A stretch of 64,000 bases of DNA. Source: Microbacterium sp. CSI-V. GTDB taxonomy: Bacteria; Actinomycetota; Actinomycetes; Actinomycetales; Microbacteriaceae. Positions 63,336 through 64,000 of this stretch are shown piece after piece. The stretch is from contig NZ_MTQM01000005.1 of the NCBI RefSeq assembly GCF_001984105.1, forward strand, positions 62,001-126,000, in the 5' to 3' direction. The translations under genes and the position numbers were made by a program. Numbering within the stretch: the first letter of the stretch is position 1; every line of letters begins with the position of its first letter. The notes under the pieces were generated by a model, which worked only from the letters and a program-made list of their open reading frames with translations, ran no database searches and was not told where the DNA came from.

Positions 63336-64000
63336 CCACCGCGACCGCACCCCGCACCGACACCGTGGCCGTGACCACCTCCCGCTCGCGCTCGCGCCGC
63401 GGCTTCGCCCGCACCTCGCCGACGCAGAGCAAGAAGTCGATCGTCCTCAGCATCGTCATGGCGCTGTACCTCCTGTACACGCTGGTGCCGCTGTTCTGGC
63501 TCGTCATCAACGCGACCAAGACCCAGCCCGACCTGTTCTCGACGTTCGGTCTGTGGTTCGGCGACAGCTTCGCCCTGGGCGACAACATCGTCCAGACGCT
63601 GACCTACCGCGATGGGATCTTCCTGCGCTGGCTCGGCAACACCCTGCTGTACGTCGTCGTCGGCGCCGGAGGGGCGACCCTGCTGGCGACGCTGGCCGGG
63701 TACGGCCTGGCCAAGTACAACTTCCGCGGGCGCAAGGCCGTGTTCGCCGTCGTGCTCGGCGCCATCGCGGTGCCGGGAACGGCCCTCGCCGTGCCGACCT
63801 TCCTGCTCTTCAGCCAGCTCGGTCTCACGAACACCCCCTGGGCGATCATCATCCCGTCGCTCATCAGCCCGTTCGGCCTGTACCTCATCTGGGTGTACGC
63901 GACGGATGCCATCCCCACCGAGCTGCTGGAGGCCGCCCGGATGGACGGGGCGGGCGAGTTCCGCACGTTCTTCACCATCTCGATCCGGCTCCTCACACCG
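63332..64000 (+). CDS. Sugar ABC transporter permease (CUT1, MalG-like), cut by window end
   Basis: 223 codons are visible: a Ser/Arg-rich tail, then membrane segments (SIVLSIVMALYLLYTLVPLFWL first) and the EAA loop ELLEAARMDGAGEFRTFF, just before the window ends. About 70-80 residues are missing. It pairs with the permease at 62412. No binding protein or ATPase is seen in the window for this system; genes beyond 64000 may supply them. Confidence 0.9.
   Translation, partial: MTTATAPRTDTVAVTTSRSRSRRGFARTSPTQSKKSIVLSIVMALYLLYTLVPLFWLVINATKTQPDLFSTFGLWFGDSFALGDNIVQTLTYRDGIFLRWLGNTLLYVVVGAGGATLLATLAGYGLAKYNFRGRKAVFAVVLGAIAVPGTALAVPTFLLFSQLGLTNTPWAIIIPSLISPFGLYLIWVYATDAIPTELLEAARMDGAGEFRTFFTISIRLLTP

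Overview
The window is high-GC (roughly 70%) DNA with dense ATGA/GTGA-coupled operons, many apparently leaderless genes with a TANNNT hexamer 6-7 nt before the start codon, and LATTG-type surface anchors. All of this points to an actinobacterium of the family Microbacteriaceae, most likely Microbacterium. That assignment is an inference from style and gene content; there is no rRNA in the window.

Layout. (1) 1-4244: a galactofuranose-type sugar ABC importer (ytfQ-ytfR-ytfT-yjfF, the last gene cut by the window edge) behind a LacI-type operator. (2) 4378-8861: assorted redox and membrane genes, including a three-gene molybdopterin oxidoreductase / FAD reductase / zinc-ribbon operon. (3) 8994-29636: a ~20 kb carbohydrate utilisation locus. 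It holds glycosidases (two GH29-like, one GH95-like, one GH106-like), a CE6-like esterase, an ABC importer (one lipoprotein and two permeases, no ATPase), every enzyme of the non-phosphorylating L-fucose pathway (aldo/keto-reductase dehydrogenase, lactonase, fuconate dehydratase, SDR, FAH-type hydrolase, plus a mutarotase) and a FadR-type GntR regulator. Five copies of an ACATC-N-GATGT-like site lie in its promoters, three of them exactly 1 nt downstream of the -35 box. (4) 29900-44900: two tRNA-Ser genes, an LCP wall-polymer ligase, a divergent HxlR/VOC module with a double operator, a lower-GC island-like gene encoding a secreted B-lectin plus M15-like peptidase beside tRNA-Ser(TGA), DUF4012 and DUF2254 membrane proteins, a cohesin surface protein paired with a dockerin-amidase, a HAD phosphatase and serS. 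(5) 45000-56834: housekeeping and metabolic genes (lipid kinase, photolyase, nucleotidyltransferase, Asp23, LLM oxidoreductase, pheA, EamA/LysR pair, pgm, adh). (6) 57024-64000: a second glycan locus, with a sortase-anchored GH30 (galactanase-like) enzyme, a LacI repressor and a sugar ABC importer (second permease cut by the window end), tied together by TGTTGACGTCAACA operators.

How the parts work together. The central locus appears to deacetylate and trim fucose (and perhaps rhamnose)-bearing glycans, import the sugar or oligosaccharide, oxidise it to fuconolactone and fuconate, and convert it to pyruvate and lactate under local GntR control. The right-hand locus would attack a galactan-type polymer at the cell surface. 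The most interesting points are the fucose regulon and its operators, the GH29-like enzyme whose catalytic fold is interrupted by two lectin-like domains, the lectin-peptidase gene, the cohesin/dockerin pair, and several intergenic repeat families (a 61-bp tandem, a 65-bp dyad, 33-bp tandems).
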